Assembly: GCA_016710065.1 (NCBI GenBank)
Contig: JADJLP010000015.1
Location: forward strand, 558,001-622,000
Origin: Candidatus Ideonella esbjergensis
Lineage (GTDB): Bacteria > Pseudomonadota > Gammaproteobacteria > Burkholderiales > Burkholderiaceae_C
Reading direction: 5' to 3'
DNA length: 64,000 bases
How positions within the stretch are numbered: the first letter of the stretch is position 1; every line of letters starts with the position of its first letter. The notes under the pieces are model-generated. The model was given only the letters and a program-made list of their open reading frames with translations, was not told the origin of the DNA and did not search any database. Shown piece after piece: positions 42,829 to 50,998 of the stretch. Made by a program: the position numbers and the translations under genes.

Positions 42829-43485
42829 TCAGTTCCGCCGCGATCTCAGCGCCTGCAGCATTGCCCGCACTTCGTCAGAAGCGCGCTGCGGCTGCTTCCA
42901 GTAGGCCGAGCAGTCGTCCTTGCGCGCCAGCAGGCCCATCTCCACCAGCTCGCGGCGCGGCGTCACGTGGTCGCCATAGCTGGTCCAGGCCTTGAGGATC
43001 TCGTTCACCTCGCGCTCCGTGTACTGGCGGCCCGAATCAAAGCGCGTCCACAGCGCCCACATGGCCAGGCGCTGCACGCTGAACTTGTGCGGCCAGCGTG
43101 TCAGGCGGCCCCAGTCGTCGAACTGCGTCAGCGCCTTGGTGGCGGTGGGGCTGAGCGGCAGACTGGTGGGCGCCTCGGCCGCCAATGGCAGCGCCGGTGG
43201 AACCGCCTCGGGCGCCAGCGCCTGCCGACGGGCCTCGGTGCGCGCGGCAGCGGCCTGGGCCTTCAGTGCCTGCACATTGCGATGGCCGGCGGCGCGGGCC
43301 AGCATGTTCAGCAGTTGCACGTGGCCCGGCACGGTGGCTGCATCGGCCAGGTGCGTGCTGAGCTGGGCGCGCAGCGACTTGGCAAAGGCCGACAAGTCTT
43401 CGCAGTGCAAGGGCAGCAGCTCGTGCGTGGATGTGCGCACCGGGGCGCGTTCGGACGTGTGGGAAACGGTGGTTGGGGTCGACAT
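42829..43485 (-). CDS. DUF2087-domain protein
   Basis: 218 residues from the ATG at 43485. The N-terminal half is Ala-rich and likely flexible; the C-terminal ~90 residues (RLTRWPHKFSVQRLAMWALW and REVNEILKAWTSYGDHVTPRRELVE) match DUF2087, a winged-helix-like domain also fused to regulators. No catalytic residues are evident. It is likely a DNA-binding or regulatory protein, but this is inference. The 257 bp upstream hold no gene. Confidence 0.82.
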   Translation of the reverse strand: MSTPTTVSHTSERAPVRTSTHELLPLHCEDLSAFAKSLRAQLSTHLADAATVPGHVQLLNMLARAAGHRNVQALKAQAAAARTEARRQALAPEAVPPALPLAAEAPTSLPLSPTATKALTQFDDWGRLTRWPHKFSVQRLAMWALWTRFDSGRQYTEREVNEILKAWTSYGDHVTPRRELVEMGLLARKDDCSAYWKQPQRASDEVRAMLQALRSRRN

Positions 43486-43742
43486 GGTCAGCACTCTCCC
43501 GCGTGTACCGGCCAGGCTGGCTGCGGTGTGCAGGCCAGCCAGGGGCTGGGGTCGCCGACTTGCAGCCGTGGTGCACGCTCAAGGGGTTGAGGTGTGAGCC
43601 ATGGACTTCTTCAAAACGATGCCTGCGCTGTGCAGCGCCGTGAACATCAGGGCAGGTTTAGCTCGCGAGGGTTCGCGCGGCGACGCCTGGGTGAACTGCC
43701 GACCAGGCCGCGATGATAGCGCCGGGCGGGCGCGGCGGCCGG

Positions 43743-44126
43743 TCAGCGCGGCACGATGTGGCTGCGCAGCCAGGCGGCGAAGGTGTCTTCGGTCAGCTCG
43801 CCGGATGCGACGGCCAGCATGGTGAGGGTGGCCTCGGCCTGGGTGGCCTGCAGGCGCCAGCCATTGAGGGCCAAAAACAAGCCCACCGCCAGGAAGGCCA
43901 CGCGCTTGTTGCCATCCACAAAGGCGTGGTTCTTGGCCAAGCCCACGCCGTAGCTGGCGGCCAGGTCAGCGGTATCGGGTTGTCCGTACTGCACCAGGTT
44001 CAAGGGCCGCGCCAGGGCCGATTCAAACAGGCCTTCGTCGCGCACGCCCGGCGCACCACCGTGCTCGGCCAGGCTTTCCTCATGCAGCATCAGCAACACT
44101 TGGCGATCAACAAAGCGCCAGCCCAT
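43743..44126 (-). CDS. doc: Doc-family toxin (Fic fold)
   Basis: 127 residues. The catalytic Fic-like motif is HAFVDGNKRVAFLAV, the Doc/death-on-curing version with K in place of the usual G of Fic AMP-transferases. Doc of phage P1 phosphorylates EF-Tu and stops translation. The gene begins 1 nt after the stop of an AbrB-type antitoxin, a standard toxin-antitoxin layout. All motif residues are intact, so it should be active unless neutralised. Confidence 0.9.
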   Translation of the reverse strand: MGWRFVDRQVLLMLHEESLAEHGGAPGVRDEGLFESALARPLNLVQYGQPDTADLAASYGVGLAKNHAFVDGNKRVAFLAVGLFLALNGWRLQATQAEATLTMLAVASGELTEDTFAAWLRSHIVPR

Positions 44127-44127
44127 G

Positions 44128-44352
44128 TCACTTCGCGAGCTGGTGGAAGGTGTCGCGGAACTCGCGCATGAACTCGCGGCCCAGCTTCAGCTGTTCGTCC
44201 ATACCGGGGTCGTAGGGCGTCAATGTGACCCCATTCACCGCATCGGTCACGAACACCATGTCGCCCTTTTCCAGCTTGAGCCGCGCCAGGATTTCCTTGG
44301 GCAGGATCACGCCCACCGAGTTGCCGATCTGGGTCAGTTTGAGTGCGGTCAT
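44128..44352 (-). CDS. AbrB/MazE-type antitoxin
   Basis: 74 residues. A SpoVT/AbrB swapped-hairpin domain (LKLTQIGNSVGVILPKEILARLKLEKGD) precedes a C-terminal tail that likely wraps the toxin. It should neutralise the Doc protein and repress the operon. A perfect 16-bp palindrome overlaps the promoter region upstream. Confidence 0.88.
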   Translation of the reverse strand: MTALKLTQIGNSVGVILPKEILARLKLEKGDMVFVTDAVNGVTLTPYDPGMDEQLKLGREFMREFRDTFHQLAK

Positions 44353-44368
44353 GGCGAGATTCCAGTGT

Positions 44369-44384
44369 TATAACGAACGTTATA
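44369..44384. promoter_or_regulatory. Palindromic operator of the toxin-antitoxin operon
   Basis: TATAACG-AA-CGTTATA, a perfect 7-bp inverted repeat, starts 17 bp upstream of the antitoxin start codon. AbrB/MazE-type antitoxins bind such palindromes to autorepress. The AT-rich arms also contain likely -10 sequences. Binding is inferred. Confidence 0.65.
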
Positions 44385-44396
44385 TTAGCGCAGAAC

Positions 44397-44792
44397 TCAC
44401 TCGGCGTAGGGCCCGGCCACCAGCCGCTGCGAGATCCACCAGATGTTGCCCCAGGCGTCGCGCACGCCGCCCTGGCGATCCTGGTAAGGCATGTCGGCCA
44501 CGGCCATCTCCAGCCGGGCGCCGTGGGCCAGGGCCAGGGCCATGCTGGCGTCGGCATCGGCCACATAGAGGTAGTACGCGGCCTGCATGGCCGGGTAGGC
44601 GGGCGAGGCCTCGCTCACCATCACCGTGGCATTGCCCAGTTGCACCTGGGCATTGGCGATCCGGCCGTCGGGCCGCAGGCTGCGCAGTGTGGGTGTGCCG
44701 CCCAGGCCCTGCACCAGAAAGTCGACAAAGCCCTCGGCGCTGTCGACGAAAAAATAGGGCGTGACATTGGCAAAGCCGGGCGGCGTGGTCAT
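44397..44792 (-). CDS. VOC-superfamily (glyoxalase-like) protein
   Basis: 131 residues from the ATG at 44792. The pattern FANVTPYFFVDSAEGFVDFLVQGLGG and the C-terminal YQDRQGGVRDAWGNIWWISQR match PhnB/VOC single-domain proteins. Function is unassigned. It lies 29 bp after an acyltransferase gene on the same strand and just upstream of the toxin-antitoxin promoter. Confidence 0.85.
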   Translation of the reverse strand: MTTPPGFANVTPYFFVDSAEGFVDFLVQGLGGTPTLRSLRPDGRIANAQVQLGNATVMVSEASPAYPAMQAAYYLYVADADASMALALAHGARLEMAVADMPYQDRQGGVRDAWGNIWWISQRLVAGPYAE

Positions 44793-44821
44793 GGGCGGCT
44801 CCTGTCGGCGGGCTGCCAGTA

Positions 44822-45994
44822 TCAGGCTGCGGGGGCGGTGGCACCAGCCTGATGGGCGCGGTGCGTTGCTGCGGGAAAGTTGCTGGGCACCCAGCGCCGA
44901 CGCAGGGCCATGAACGGCATCTCCACCGCACGGTACAGCGCCCAGCCCACCGCCAGGCTGGCCAGTGCCACGGCCAGCAGCAGCCCGCCTGAGGTCGGGT
45001 CGGCGGGCGCCAGCTGGGTCTTCACGATGTGGCCCACGGCCTTGTGCGAGAGGTAGATGCTGTACGACCACAGCGCCAGTTGGCGGGCGCCCGGCAACGA
45101 CCAGCGCGCCAGGGCGGAATGCGGGCTCAGCGCCGCCATCACCAGCAGTGCAAAGGCCATGGCACCCAGCGAATAGCCGAAGGTCGTCATGGCAAAACCA
45201 TAGCCGTAGCCATCGATGTAGTAGCCCTTCAGCAGCGCCGTCAGCATGGCCGCACAGGCCAGCAGCCCCAACACCAGCAGGGCCTGGCCGCGCTGCATCA
45301 GCGTCGCCCAGCGCTGCGGGTGGGCATGCTTGAGCAGGGCCACCGCCACGCCGGGCAAGAACTCATCAGCGCGGGCGATGGTGGCGTAGTACAGGTGGGG
45401 GTGGTAGCCCGCCACCGCGTCATCGGCCTCCAGGCCGTAGCGCGTCCACAACCAGGCGCGGGTGGCCATGCCGCCCGCCGTCAGGCCCGCCAGCAGCGCC
45501 CAGCCGTGCCAGCGCGTGGCACGAAGCTTGATGCCCACCAGCAGCGCCAGCGGCAGCACCAGGTAGAACTGTTCCTCCACGCACAGCGACCAGGCGTGCG
45601 AAAAGGCCGTGCCCGGCGGCAGCAGCCAGTTTTGCGTGAACGTCAGAAAGCGCCACAGCGCCGGCGGCGTGCGCCCGCCCATCAGCGTGGGCCACAGAAA
45701 GTAGGCCGCCAGCACCACCCAGAACACCGGCAGCGTGCGCAGTGCGCGGCGCGTGTAGAAGGCCCGCAGCGACAAGCGCTGGCCACGCACCAAGCCGGCC
45801 AGCAGCTGGTCAGCGATCAGGTAGCCACTGAGCACGAAGAACAGGTCCACGCCCACCCAACCCAGCGTGCCTGCCCAGCCGAAGGTGGGCGTGCCGCTGA
45901 CGAAGATCTGGTAGTGGTGCATGAACACCAGCGCAATGGCCAGTGCACGCAGGGTGTCCAGGCCCGCCAGGCGCGGGCTGGGGGCCGTGCTCAT
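44822..45994 (-). CDS. Acyltransferase 3 family membrane protein (OafA/YrhL-like)
   Basis: 390 residues with about ten membrane helices. The family hallmarks are RLAGLDTLRALAIALVFMHHY, with the conserved histidine, and VGVDLFFVLSGYLIADQLL. Members add acetyl or other acyl groups to surface polysaccharides or lipids. The target is unknown; no polysaccharide genes are beside it. It follows a DUF1304 gene by 9 bp. Confidence 0.92.
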   Translation of the reverse strand: MSTAPSPRLAGLDTLRALAIALVFMHHYQIFVSGTPTFGWAGTLGWVGVDLFFVLSGYLIADQLLAGLVRGQRLSLRAFYTRRALRTLPVFWVVLAAYFLWPTLMGGRTPPALWRFLTFTQNWLLPPGTAFSHAWSLCVEEQFYLVLPLALLVGIKLRATRWHGWALLAGLTAGGMATRAWLWTRYGLEADDAVAGYHPHLYYATIARADEFLPGVAVALLKHAHPQRWATLMQRGQALLVLGLLACAAMLTALLKGYYIDGYGYGFAMTTFGYSLGAMAFALLVMAALSPHSALARWSLPGARQLALWSYSIYLSHKAVGHIVKTQLAPADPTSGGLLLAVALASLAVGWALYRAVEMPFMALRRRWVPSNFPAATHRAHQAGATAPAA

Positions 45995-46003
45995 CGCCAG
46001 GGG

Positions 46004-46360
46004 TCAGCTCAGCAACACCAGCGCCAGGCCCAGCGCGGCCGGCAAGGCCTGCACGAAAAGGATCTTGCGGCCCACCGTGACGGCACCATAAACACCCGCC
46101 ACCAGCACGCACAGCAGGAAGAAAACCTTCACCGAAGTGCCCTCCGCGCCCTGCCACACGCCCCAGAACAGGCCGGCCGCCAGAAAGCCGTTGTACAGGC
46201 CCTGGTTGGCCGCCAGCACCTTGGTGTGGTGCGCCTTCTCGGGCGAATTGCCAAAGGTGCGCAGGCCGAAGGGTGTCTCCCAGAGGAACATCTCCAGCAC
46301 CAGGAAATAGAGGTGCAACAGGCCCACCAGGGCGACGACGACATTGGCCAGCACAGACAT
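46004..46360 (-). CDS. DUF1304 membrane protein
   Basis: 118 residues with four hydrophobic helices, matching DUF1304 (LYFLVLEMFLWETPFGLRTFG and LAANQGLYNGFLAAGL). The family has no established function. It precedes the acyltransferase gene on the same strand by 9 bp and may share its transcript. Confidence 0.85.
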   Translation of the reverse strand: MSVLANVVVALVGLLHLYFLVLEMFLWETPFGLRTFGNSPEKAHHTKVLAANQGLYNGFLAAGLFWGVWQGAEGTSVKVFFLLCVLVAGVYGAVTVGRKILFVQALPAALGLALVLLS

Positions 46361-46418
46361 GCGAACTCCCGTTCAGGTGTTTTGATGGCTGTGATTGTCG
46401 TCGCCCGGCGCCAAACCC

Positions 46419-46877
46419 TCAGGGGGCCTTGGGCGGCTGGCGGTTGCGCGTACCCGCTGCCTGGGTGATGCGCTCGTTCAGGCTCTCGAAAGTCTTGACC
46501 AGCTCCGCGCAGGCCGCCGCCGGGGCCTCGCACACCGTGGCCACGTCCACGCTCACCGCGCGGTTGGCGCCGCGCCGGATGACCCGCCGCACCACGGCAG
46601 GGTAGGCCGCGTGGCCGGCGGGCGTGAAGGTCCACTGCGCCGAAGCCATGGGCTCGTTGATGATGACCCAGCCATCGCCCCCATCGGTGACGATGGTGCC
46701 GTTGCCGTCGCGTGCCTTCAGACCAGCCAGCGCCTCGGCCACGGTCTTGTACGGCATGGGAATGGGCTCGGCGGCGGCGGGGGCTGCGGGCGCCGCAGGC
46801 GCCTGGGCCCCCACACTGGCGGCCACGGCGCAAAGGGCCAAGGCGAAGAATGCGGGTCGTGCGATGTGGCGTGTCAT
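46419..46877 (-). CDS. Hypothetical secreted protein
   Basis: 152 residues from the ATG at 46877. A signal peptide (ARPAFFALALCAVAASVGA) is followed by an Ala/Pro-rich linker and a small globular domain with WVIINEPMASAQWTFTPAGH. No known domain is recognised. It is on the same strand as the following genes with 58 bp to DUF1304. Confidence 0.72.
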   Translation of the reverse strand: MTRHIARPAFFALALCAVAASVGAQAPAAPAAPAAAEPIPMPYKTVAEALAGLKARDGNGTIVTDGGDGWVIINEPMASAQWTFTPAGHAAYPAVVRRVIRRGANRAVSVDVATVCEAPAAACAELVKTFESLNERITQAAGTRNRQPPKAP

Positions 46878-46957
46878 GGGCGCAGCAGATGAGAAGGCAA
46901 GCCGGCAGTAGCGCACACAAGGCGGTGCTCACGCAATCCGGGTGCCCCCGGGGCGCT

Positions 46958-47323
46958 TCAGCGCACCGCCTTCAGATCGAACACCGGGTTCTCAATGATG
47001 CCCAGCCGGTTGCCGAACGGGTCGGTCACCGCCGCCACCTTGATGCCCTCGCCCACCTCGGTTACCGGCTCCAGCGCGGTGGCGCCCAGGGCCAGCAGGC
47101 GCGCGTGGGCCGCTGCGGCATCGGCCACGCCCCACAGGGCTTGCGGGCCGCTGGTGCCGGGCTTGCCGTCGGGCAGCAGGCCCAGCTCGAAGCCACCCAC
47201 GTTGAAGCCCACATAGAAGGGCTGGTCGAAGTAGGGCGGCTGGCCCAACACCTCGCTGTACCACCGCTTGGCGCGGGCCAGGTCGGGGGCGGGGTAAATG
47301 ACGGTGCGCAGGCCGAGGATCAT
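46958..47323 (-). CDS. VOC-family glyoxalase/bleomycin-resistance-like protein
   Basis: 121 residues. The family pattern is complete: TVIYPAPDLARAKRWYSEVLG, a middle PFYVGFNVGGFELGL, and the terminal VTDPFGNRLGIIENP. Metal-binding and substrate are not defined. The ATG at 47323 follows AGGAG. The 44 bp before it separate it from an M15 peptidase gene. Confidence 0.87.
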   Translation of the reverse strand: MILGLRTVIYPAPDLARAKRWYSEVLGQPPYFDQPFYVGFNVGGFELGLLPDGKPGTSGPQALWGVADAAAAHARLLALGATALEPVTEVGEGIKVAAVTDPFGNRLGIIENPVFDLKAVR

Positions 47324-47367
47324 GGCGGGCTCCTGTTGGACATGGGGCGCGGGCCTGACGAAGACAA

Positions 47368-47907
47368 TCAGCCGCCGAAGCGCTGCTTCATCTCCGAATC
47401 CACCTGGGCCAGGCTCATGGTCTTGAGCGGGCTGGCGTCGGGGCGCAGTTGCACATGCGGCCAATCCTTGAAGCTGGCCCAACCGCCGCCTGGCGTGAGG
47501 CCCAGCTTCTGCGCCTCGGCCACCATCACCTGGTAGCCGTTCTGGCCGTTCACCAGTTGCTTGGCGGACCACACGGCCGCGCCATCCACCACCCAGAAGC
47601 AATCCACCGCCTCGCCCCACTGGTGCCATGAGAGGCCCGGTGCGGCGTTGGTCACCGGGTCGCCGTTCTGTGGGCCGGCCTTTTGCAGGGTCTGGGCGAG
47701 GTAGGGTGCGCCGCCAGCCCTGAACTCGGCAATCTTGGCGTTGATGGCCTCGATGGCGCGCGACTGGCGCCACAGCCTGGCCTGTTCCAGCGGCGTGCGC
47801 AGCGACATGTAGGGCCGCATCTCGCAGCCCCTGGCTTTGCAGTTGGCCAGCAGTTTCAGCACCTGAGTCTTGAACTTGGGCGTGAGCACCGTGAGATCGG
47901 CTGCCAT
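47368..47907 (-). CDS. M15-family peptidoglycan peptidase (CwlK/VanY-like)
   Basis: 179 residues. The zinc motif SWHQWGEAVDCF (HxxGxAxD) and the distal DWPHVQ histidine are those of M15 L-Ala-D-Glu or D-Ala-D-Ala peptidases. There is no signal peptide, so it resembles phage-type endolysins that need a holin or another exit route. The start at 47907 follows GGAGGA. It is divergent from an EamA gene over 87 bp. Confidence 0.88.
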   Translation of the reverse strand: MAADLTVLTPKFKTQVLKLLANCKARGCEMRPYMSLRTPLEQARLWRQSRAIEAINAKIAEFRAGGAPYLAQTLQKAGPQNGDPVTNAAPGLSWHQWGEAVDCFWVVDGAAVWSAKQLVNGQNGYQVMVAEAQKLGLTPGGGWASFKDWPHVQLRPDASPLKTMSLAQVDSEMKQRFGG

Positions 47908-47994
47908 CGCGAATCCTCCGTGTGGATGTGGTGGAAAGAGGCTACTTCGCCGCCCTGCGAACGACAAGGCCCGAGACCCCCCCACAATCGCAAT

Positions 47995-48864
47995 ATGCCC
48001 ATCAGCCACCTGCTGCTGGCCCTGGCGGTGGTGGCCGTGTGGGGCAGCAATTTCGTCGTCATCAAGTTCGGCCTGGCCGAGCTGCCACCGTTTGCCCTGG
48101 CCACGCTGCGCTTTGCGCTTTCGGCCCTGCCCTGGGCCTTGTTCATCCGCCGGCCGGCGGTGGCCTGGTGGCGGCTGGCGGCCTTTGGTGTGCTGCTGGG
48201 CTGCGGCCAGTTCGGCTTGTTGTTTCAGGCCATGCGCTCTGACATCTCACCCGGCCTGGCCTCGCTGGTGGTGCAGGCACAGGTGTTCTTCACCATCGCG
48301 CTCTCACTGCTGTTCAGTGGCGAGCGCGTGCGCCTGATGCAAGTGCTGGCCGCCTTGCTGGCCCTGGCCGGCATGGGCTGGATAGGCTGGCACGGTCTGC
48401 AAGGCAGCGCCGAAGTGCACCTGCTGGGTTTGCTGTTGGTGCTGGCCGCAGCGCTGTGCTGGGCGGCAGCCAACCTGGTGGCGCGTAGCGCGGGCCGGGT
48501 GGACGCGCTGGGCTTCATGGTCTGGTCCAGCCTGTTTGCAGTGCCGCCGCTGGCGCTGATCAGCGCCACGCTGGAGGGCGTTGCCCCGGTCTGGCTGGCG
48601 GTGCAACATGCCAGCGGGCTGGCCTGGGCGGCGGTGATCTGGCAGGCGCTGGGCAACACCTTGTTTGGCTATGGCAGCTGGAACTGGCTGCTGGCCCGCC
48701 ACCCGGCCGCCACGGTGACTCCCATGGCCTTGCTGGTGCCGGTGTTTGGCTTTGGCAGTTCGGCGCTGCTGCTGGGCGAGCCGCTGCCGGGCTGGAAGCT
48801 GGCCGCTGCGGGCTTGGTGATGGCAGGCCTGGGCCTGAACTTCGTGGCCACGCGCCGGGCTTGA
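47995..48864 (+). CDS. EamA/DMT-family transporter
   Basis: 289 residues with ten helices in two EamA repeats, starting MPISHLLLALAVVAVWGSNFVVIK and including LCWAAANLVARSAG in the second repeat. Family members export amino acids or metabolites. The substrate is unknown. A CACAATCG box with a 3-nt gap before the ATG suggests an almost leaderless transcript. Confidence 0.9.
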   Translation: MPISHLLLALAVVAVWGSNFVVIKFGLAELPPFALATLRFALSALPWALFIRRPAVAWWRLAAFGVLLGCGQFGLLFQAMRSDISPGLASLVVQAQVFFTIALSLLFSGERVRLMQVLAALLALAGMGWIGWHGLQGSAEVHLLGLLLVLAAALCWAAANLVARSAGRVDALGFMVWSSLFAVPPLALISATLEGVAPVWLAVQHASGLAWAAVIWQALGNTLFGYGSWNWLLARHPAATVTPMALLVPVFGFGSSALLLGEPLPGWKLAAAGLVMAGLGLNFVATRRA

Positions 48865-48930
48865 CCTGCGACGGCACAGACCCCAAACCGGCCGCGCCAT
48901 CCCAGCCGGGGTTGGGGAGCGAACAGCTGG

Positions 48931-48950
48931 ATTCCCGCCTGCGCGGGAAT
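48931..48950. repeat. REP-like palindrome
   Basis: ATTCCCGC-CTGC-GCGGGAAT, a perfect 8-bp stem followed by GACGGG, between convergent EamA and GNAT genes. Confidence 0.7.
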
Positions 48951-49012
48951 GACGGGAAGGGCGCGAGGAAAACGGGAAAGGGCGCGAGGACAACGTGACG
49001 TGCGCAGGCGGA

Positions 49013-49540
49013 TCAGATCTGCTTGTAGAAGTACGTGGTGCTGCAGGGCTGGCCGTCGGGCATCAGCGCGTAGCGGGGGATCTCGCCCACGGGTTGCCAG
49101 CCGCTGCGGGCGTAAAGCCGCTCGGCGTCACCGCCGGTCACGGTGTCGAGCACCAGGGTGTGCTTGCCGTGCGCGCGTGCAGCGTCGTCCAGCGCGGCCA
49201 TCAGTTGCTGGGCAATGCCACGGCGGCGCGCGCTGCGGCGCACCAGCATCTTGGCCACATCGGCGCGGTGGGGCTGGTTGTCGGGCATGGCCAGGATGAG
49301 CTGCACTGTGCCCACAAGCTGGCCAGAGTTGTCCTCGGCCACCAGCAGCACGCGGTCATTGCGCGCCACGCCCTCGGCCACGCCGCGCCAGAAGGCCTGG
49401 GCCTTGTCCAGCGGCAGCGGCCACATGAAGCTCACCGAGGCGCCGCCTTCCACACAGTCGATCAGCAGGTCGGCCAGGGCTGGCACGCAGGCGGTGGTCT
49501 CTTTGGCGCCCAGGTGGCGGATGGTGATGCGCATATTCAT
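49013..49540 (-). CDS. GNAT-family N-acetyltransferase
   Basis: 175 residues. The acetyl-CoA-binding motif is AKMLVRRSARRRGIAQQLMAAL, followed by LVLDTVTGGDAERLYARSGWQPVG, the typical GNAT B motif. The acetyl acceptor is unknown. It lies 17 bp after the TPR-protein gene on the same strand. Confidence 0.9.
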   Translation of the reverse strand: MNMRITIRHLGAKETTACVPALADLLIDCVEGGASVSFMWPLPLDKAQAFWRGVAEGVARNDRVLLVAEDNSGQLVGTVQLILAMPDNQPHRADVAKMLVRRSARRRGIAQQLMAALDDAARAHGKHTLVLDTVTGGDAERLYARSGWQPVGEIPRYALMPDGQPCSTTYFYKQI

Positions 49541-49557
49541 GACGGCGGCGGTGCTGC

Positions 49558-50913
49558 TCAGAGCTTCACGCCCAGGCGCTCGGCCCAGTGGCGGGTGAGG
49601 GGGGTGAGGGGCTTGGCCATGCGGCGCTCGTTCAGCAGCGCACGGCCCACGGCGTGGTGGCTGGCGCGGGCCGAGGCGGCCATCAGCGTCTGGTCGATCA
49701 GATCGCGCTGTGCATGGCTGCCACCCAGGCGGTGGGCCTGGGCGCGTGCACCTTGCAGGGCCTGCACGGCGGCATCGTCGTCGCCACGCGCAAAGGCCAG
49801 CAGGCCGCGCATCAGCGGCAGGCCCACTTCGCGGGCCGTGGTGTGGTTGCTGCGGCGCGCGTCCTCGGCCTGCATGGCGCGGGCGGCGCAGCGCGCCAGC
49901 CAGCTCTCGGCCTGCACCAGCTCATCGGCACCCAGCATGGCCAGCAGCACGTGCAAATCGGTGAAGGTCTCAAAGCCGGCATCGTCCTCGCGCGGTGCCC
50001 AGGCGCTCAGAACTTCTGCAAAGCGCGCGCCCACGTCGTGCTCCAGCAGGTGCACGCGCCACAGCAGGCCCACCGCGTCCACACAGGGCAGCGTGCCTTG
50101 CAGGGCCGGGCCCGAGAGGTGGGCGTCGAGCAGGCGGTGCACGCCCGACAGGTCGAGTGCTTCAAGTCTGAACAGGCCCATGTGCCACCACAAATGCGTG
50201 GCCAGGCCATGGGTCACGGCCCAGTGGGGCTGGTGCTGGCGCAGCCAGGCGGTGCCGTCCTCGAAGCGGCCTTGCATTTCCATCACATGCGCCACGGCCT
50301 GGATGGCCCAGGGCACGGCGCTGGCAATGTGCACCGCGCGGCGGCCCACTTCCTCGGCTTGCGGGTAGAGGTGGCACTCCTCCAAACCATAGGCCCACAG
50401 GCCCAGCAGGTGCGGGTAGAGCGGGTCGGCCTCGCTCCACTCCGGCAGCACGCGGGCCGGGCGCAGCCGCAGGCTTTGCATGTCGCCGCGGTGCAGGTCC
50501 CAGTCATGGGCCCAGTTCAGCGCCAGCGCGTCGCGCGGATGCTCCAGCAGGCATTCGTCCCACAGACGGCAGGCGTGGTGGCAGCGGCCGTCGGCCACGG
50601 CGCGCATGGCTTCGAGGTGGGTGCGCTCGCGCGGCAGGGCTTGCGCGGCCAGGGGCTCGGCGGCGTTCAGCAGGGCGCGGGCCTCGTGCGCGAGGTGGGG
50701 TTCGCTCAGGCCCAGCAGCGCCCCGGCCTTCATCACCAACGGCAAGGCCCAGGCCGGGTCGGCAGCGATGGCCAGGTCCAGGTCGGGCAGCGGCGAGCCG
50801 TTGAACGACAACATGCGCGTCAGCGCGGTCTCGGCCGCATCGGCCGCCTCGCGCACACTGGTGCCCAGGCGGTTGTCGCGGGGGTCCCGAAGCTGCGAGG
50901 CGGGGGGCGTCAT
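49558..50913 (-). CDS. TPR-like repeat protein
   Basis: 451 residues from the ATG at 50913; an in-frame upstream extension has no coding character. It is rich in helical hairpins with Ala-Leu spacing, resembling the StaR-like tetratricopeptide group, with words such as LPLVMKAGALLGLSEPHLAHEARAL and AVPWAIQAVAHVMEMQGRFEDG. It is cytoplasmic by prediction and has no catalytic motif. Function unknown. It follows an amidase gene by 85 bp. Confidence 0.82.
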   Translation of the reverse strand: MTPPASQLRDPRDNRLGTSVREAADAAETALTRMLSFNGSPLPDLDLAIAADPAWALPLVMKAGALLGLSEPHLAHEARALLNAAEPLAAQALPRERTHLEAMRAVADGRCHHACRLWDECLLEHPRDALALNWAHDWDLHRGDMQSLRLRPARVLPEWSEADPLYPHLLGLWAYGLEECHLYPQAEEVGRRAVHIASAVPWAIQAVAHVMEMQGRFEDGTAWLRQHQPHWAVTHGLATHLWWHMGLFRLEALDLSGVHRLLDAHLSGPALQGTLPCVDAVGLLWRVHLLEHDVGARFAEVLSAWAPREDDAGFETFTDLHVLLAMLGADELVQAESWLARCAARAMQAEDARRSNHTTAREVGLPLMRGLLAFARGDDDAAVQALQGARAQAHRLGGSHAQRDLIDQTLMAASARASHHAVGRALLNERRMAKPLTPLTRHWAERLGVKL

Positions 50914-50998
50914 GCAGCCTCGCTGGCGCGCTGCGCCTCCCCGAGGGGGGGCGGGCCACTTCGGAACGGCCGTGGGTGAGTCATGCGCGCAATGTAAT

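Noticed and set aside
43486..43742. Possible small gene in the 257-bp gap upstream of the DUF2087 gene
   Set aside because: Open frames there are short, lack ribosome-binding sites and show no recognisable protein features.
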